Assembly: GCA_030591195.1 (NCBI GenBank)
Contig: JAUVBO010000202.1
Span: 1-6,123 of the forward strand
Reading direction: 5' to 3'
Length of the DNA: 6,123 nucleotides
Source of the DNA: Pseudomonadota bacterium
GTDB taxonomy: Bacteria > Myxococcota > Polyangia > GCA-2747355 > JACKDQ01
Shown here: piece by piece, positions 5,932-6,123 of the stretch
Layout of the letters: each line of letters opens with the position of its first letter
How positions within the stretch are numbered: position 1 is the first letter of the stretch
The notes under the pieces: generated by a model
What the model was told of the DNA's origin: nothing
Databases searched by the model: none
What the model saw: only the letters and a program-made list of their open reading frames with translations
Translations under genes and position numbers: made by a program

Positions 5932-6123
5932 CTAGGTCTTGGCGGCGGGCTTCTTCGCCGCGGGCTTCTTTGCCGCGGGCTTCTTTGCCGCGGGCTTCTT
6001 TGCCGCGGGCTTCTTTGCCGCAGCCTTCTTGGCGGTGGGCTTCTTCGCCGCGGCCTTCTTCGCGGTGGGCTTCTTCGCCGCGGCCTTCTTCGCGGTGGGC
6101 TTCTTCGCCGCGGCCTTCTTCGC
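5932..6123 (-). CDS. Lys/Ala/Pro-repeat C-terminal tail, histone H1-like (partial)
   Basis: The minus strand is open from the window edge to a TAG at 5932-5934, giving 63 residues made only of Ala, Lys, Pro and Thr. A KK pair recurs every five residues, twelve in all: near the C-terminus the unit is KKPAA, further in KKAAA and KKPTA alternate, and the end is KKPAAKT. Such tails are known from bacterial histone H1-like proteins, from HU or other DNA-binding proteins with H1-like extensions, and from some topoisomerase I C-termini, where the positive charge binds DNA. The N-terminal domain that would decide among these lies beyond 6123. No start codon falls in the window. The other reading frames give Leu/Arg/Gly-rich shadows. 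The gene is convergent with lpxA, so any terminator for either must overlap the other's coding end. Confidence 0.75.
   Translation of the reverse strand, partial: AKKAAAKKPTAKKAAAKKPTAKKAAAKKPTAKKAAAKKPAAKKPAAKKPAAKKPAAKKPAAKT
5948..6123. repeat. Tandem 15-bp repeats passing into 30-bp repeats (coding)
   Basis: Three exact copies of a 15-bp unit (GGCTTCTTTGCCGCG on the + strand) fill 5963-6007. They are flanked by one-base variants at 5948-5962 and 6008-6022 and a more diverged copy at 6023-6037. From 6038 the period doubles: 6038-6067 and 6068-6097 are identical 30-bp units, and 6098-6123 is the first 26 bp of a third. The array stays in frame and encodes the Lys/Ala/Pro tail on the minus strand. 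It probably grew by slippage or unequal exchange. It continues past the window edge. Confidence 0.95.

Noticed and set aside
5948..6123. The tandem array as a CRISPR or non-coding satellite
   Set aside because: There are no unique spacers, the period is 15 or 30 bp, and every unit keeps one minus-strand frame ending in a proper stop, so it is coding repeat DNA.

Overview
The window is GC-rich throughout by eye (no exact value computed) and comes from a Gram-negative (diderm) bacterium, because it carries lpxA for lipid A synthesis. A myxobacterium or other former deltaproteobacterium (Myxococcota-like) is the best guess. This rests on a lipoprotein with a Cys-rich DSDC-type segment plus an Asp/Gly/Pro linker, and on a Lys/Ala/Pro repeat tail of histone H1-like type. 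The assignment is inference; there is no rRNA or other marker gene.

Layout. Positions 1-53 may hold the last 16 codons of a + strand gene. From 4985 down to 106 the minus strand carries four genes in one direction, probably an operon. In transcription order they are: (1) a six-helix inner-membrane polyferredoxin with two [4Fe-4S] ferredoxin motifs (NapH/NosR C-terminal type); (2) a secreted, probably lipid-anchored c-type cytochrome with two haem sites in tandemly duplicated domains; (3) an exported, probably outer-membrane beta-barrel protein of unknown function, starting 1 bp after the cytochrome stop; (4) a sodium:solute symporter of unknown substrate. A sigma70-like promoter and an 8-bp inverted repeat sit between genes 1 and 2, so the last three genes may also be transcribed separately.

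A 164-bp divergent intergenic region (4986-5149) separates this operon from lpxA (+ strand, 5150-5926). lpxA converges, with only 5 bp between stop codons, on the 3' end of a minus-strand gene (5932 to beyond 6123). That gene encodes a tail made only of Ala, Lys, Pro and Thr, built from 15-bp and 30-bp DNA repeats.

How the genes may work together. Genes 1-3 place a redox protein in the inner membrane, a dihaem cytochrome in the periplasm or on a membrane surface, and a barrel in the outer membrane. The order suggests a small envelope-spanning electron-transfer module with a solute importer attached. I do not recognise this combination as a named system. The functional link is inferred from gene order and tight spacing, not demonstrated. 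lpxA and the repeat-tail gene look like unrelated neighbours.
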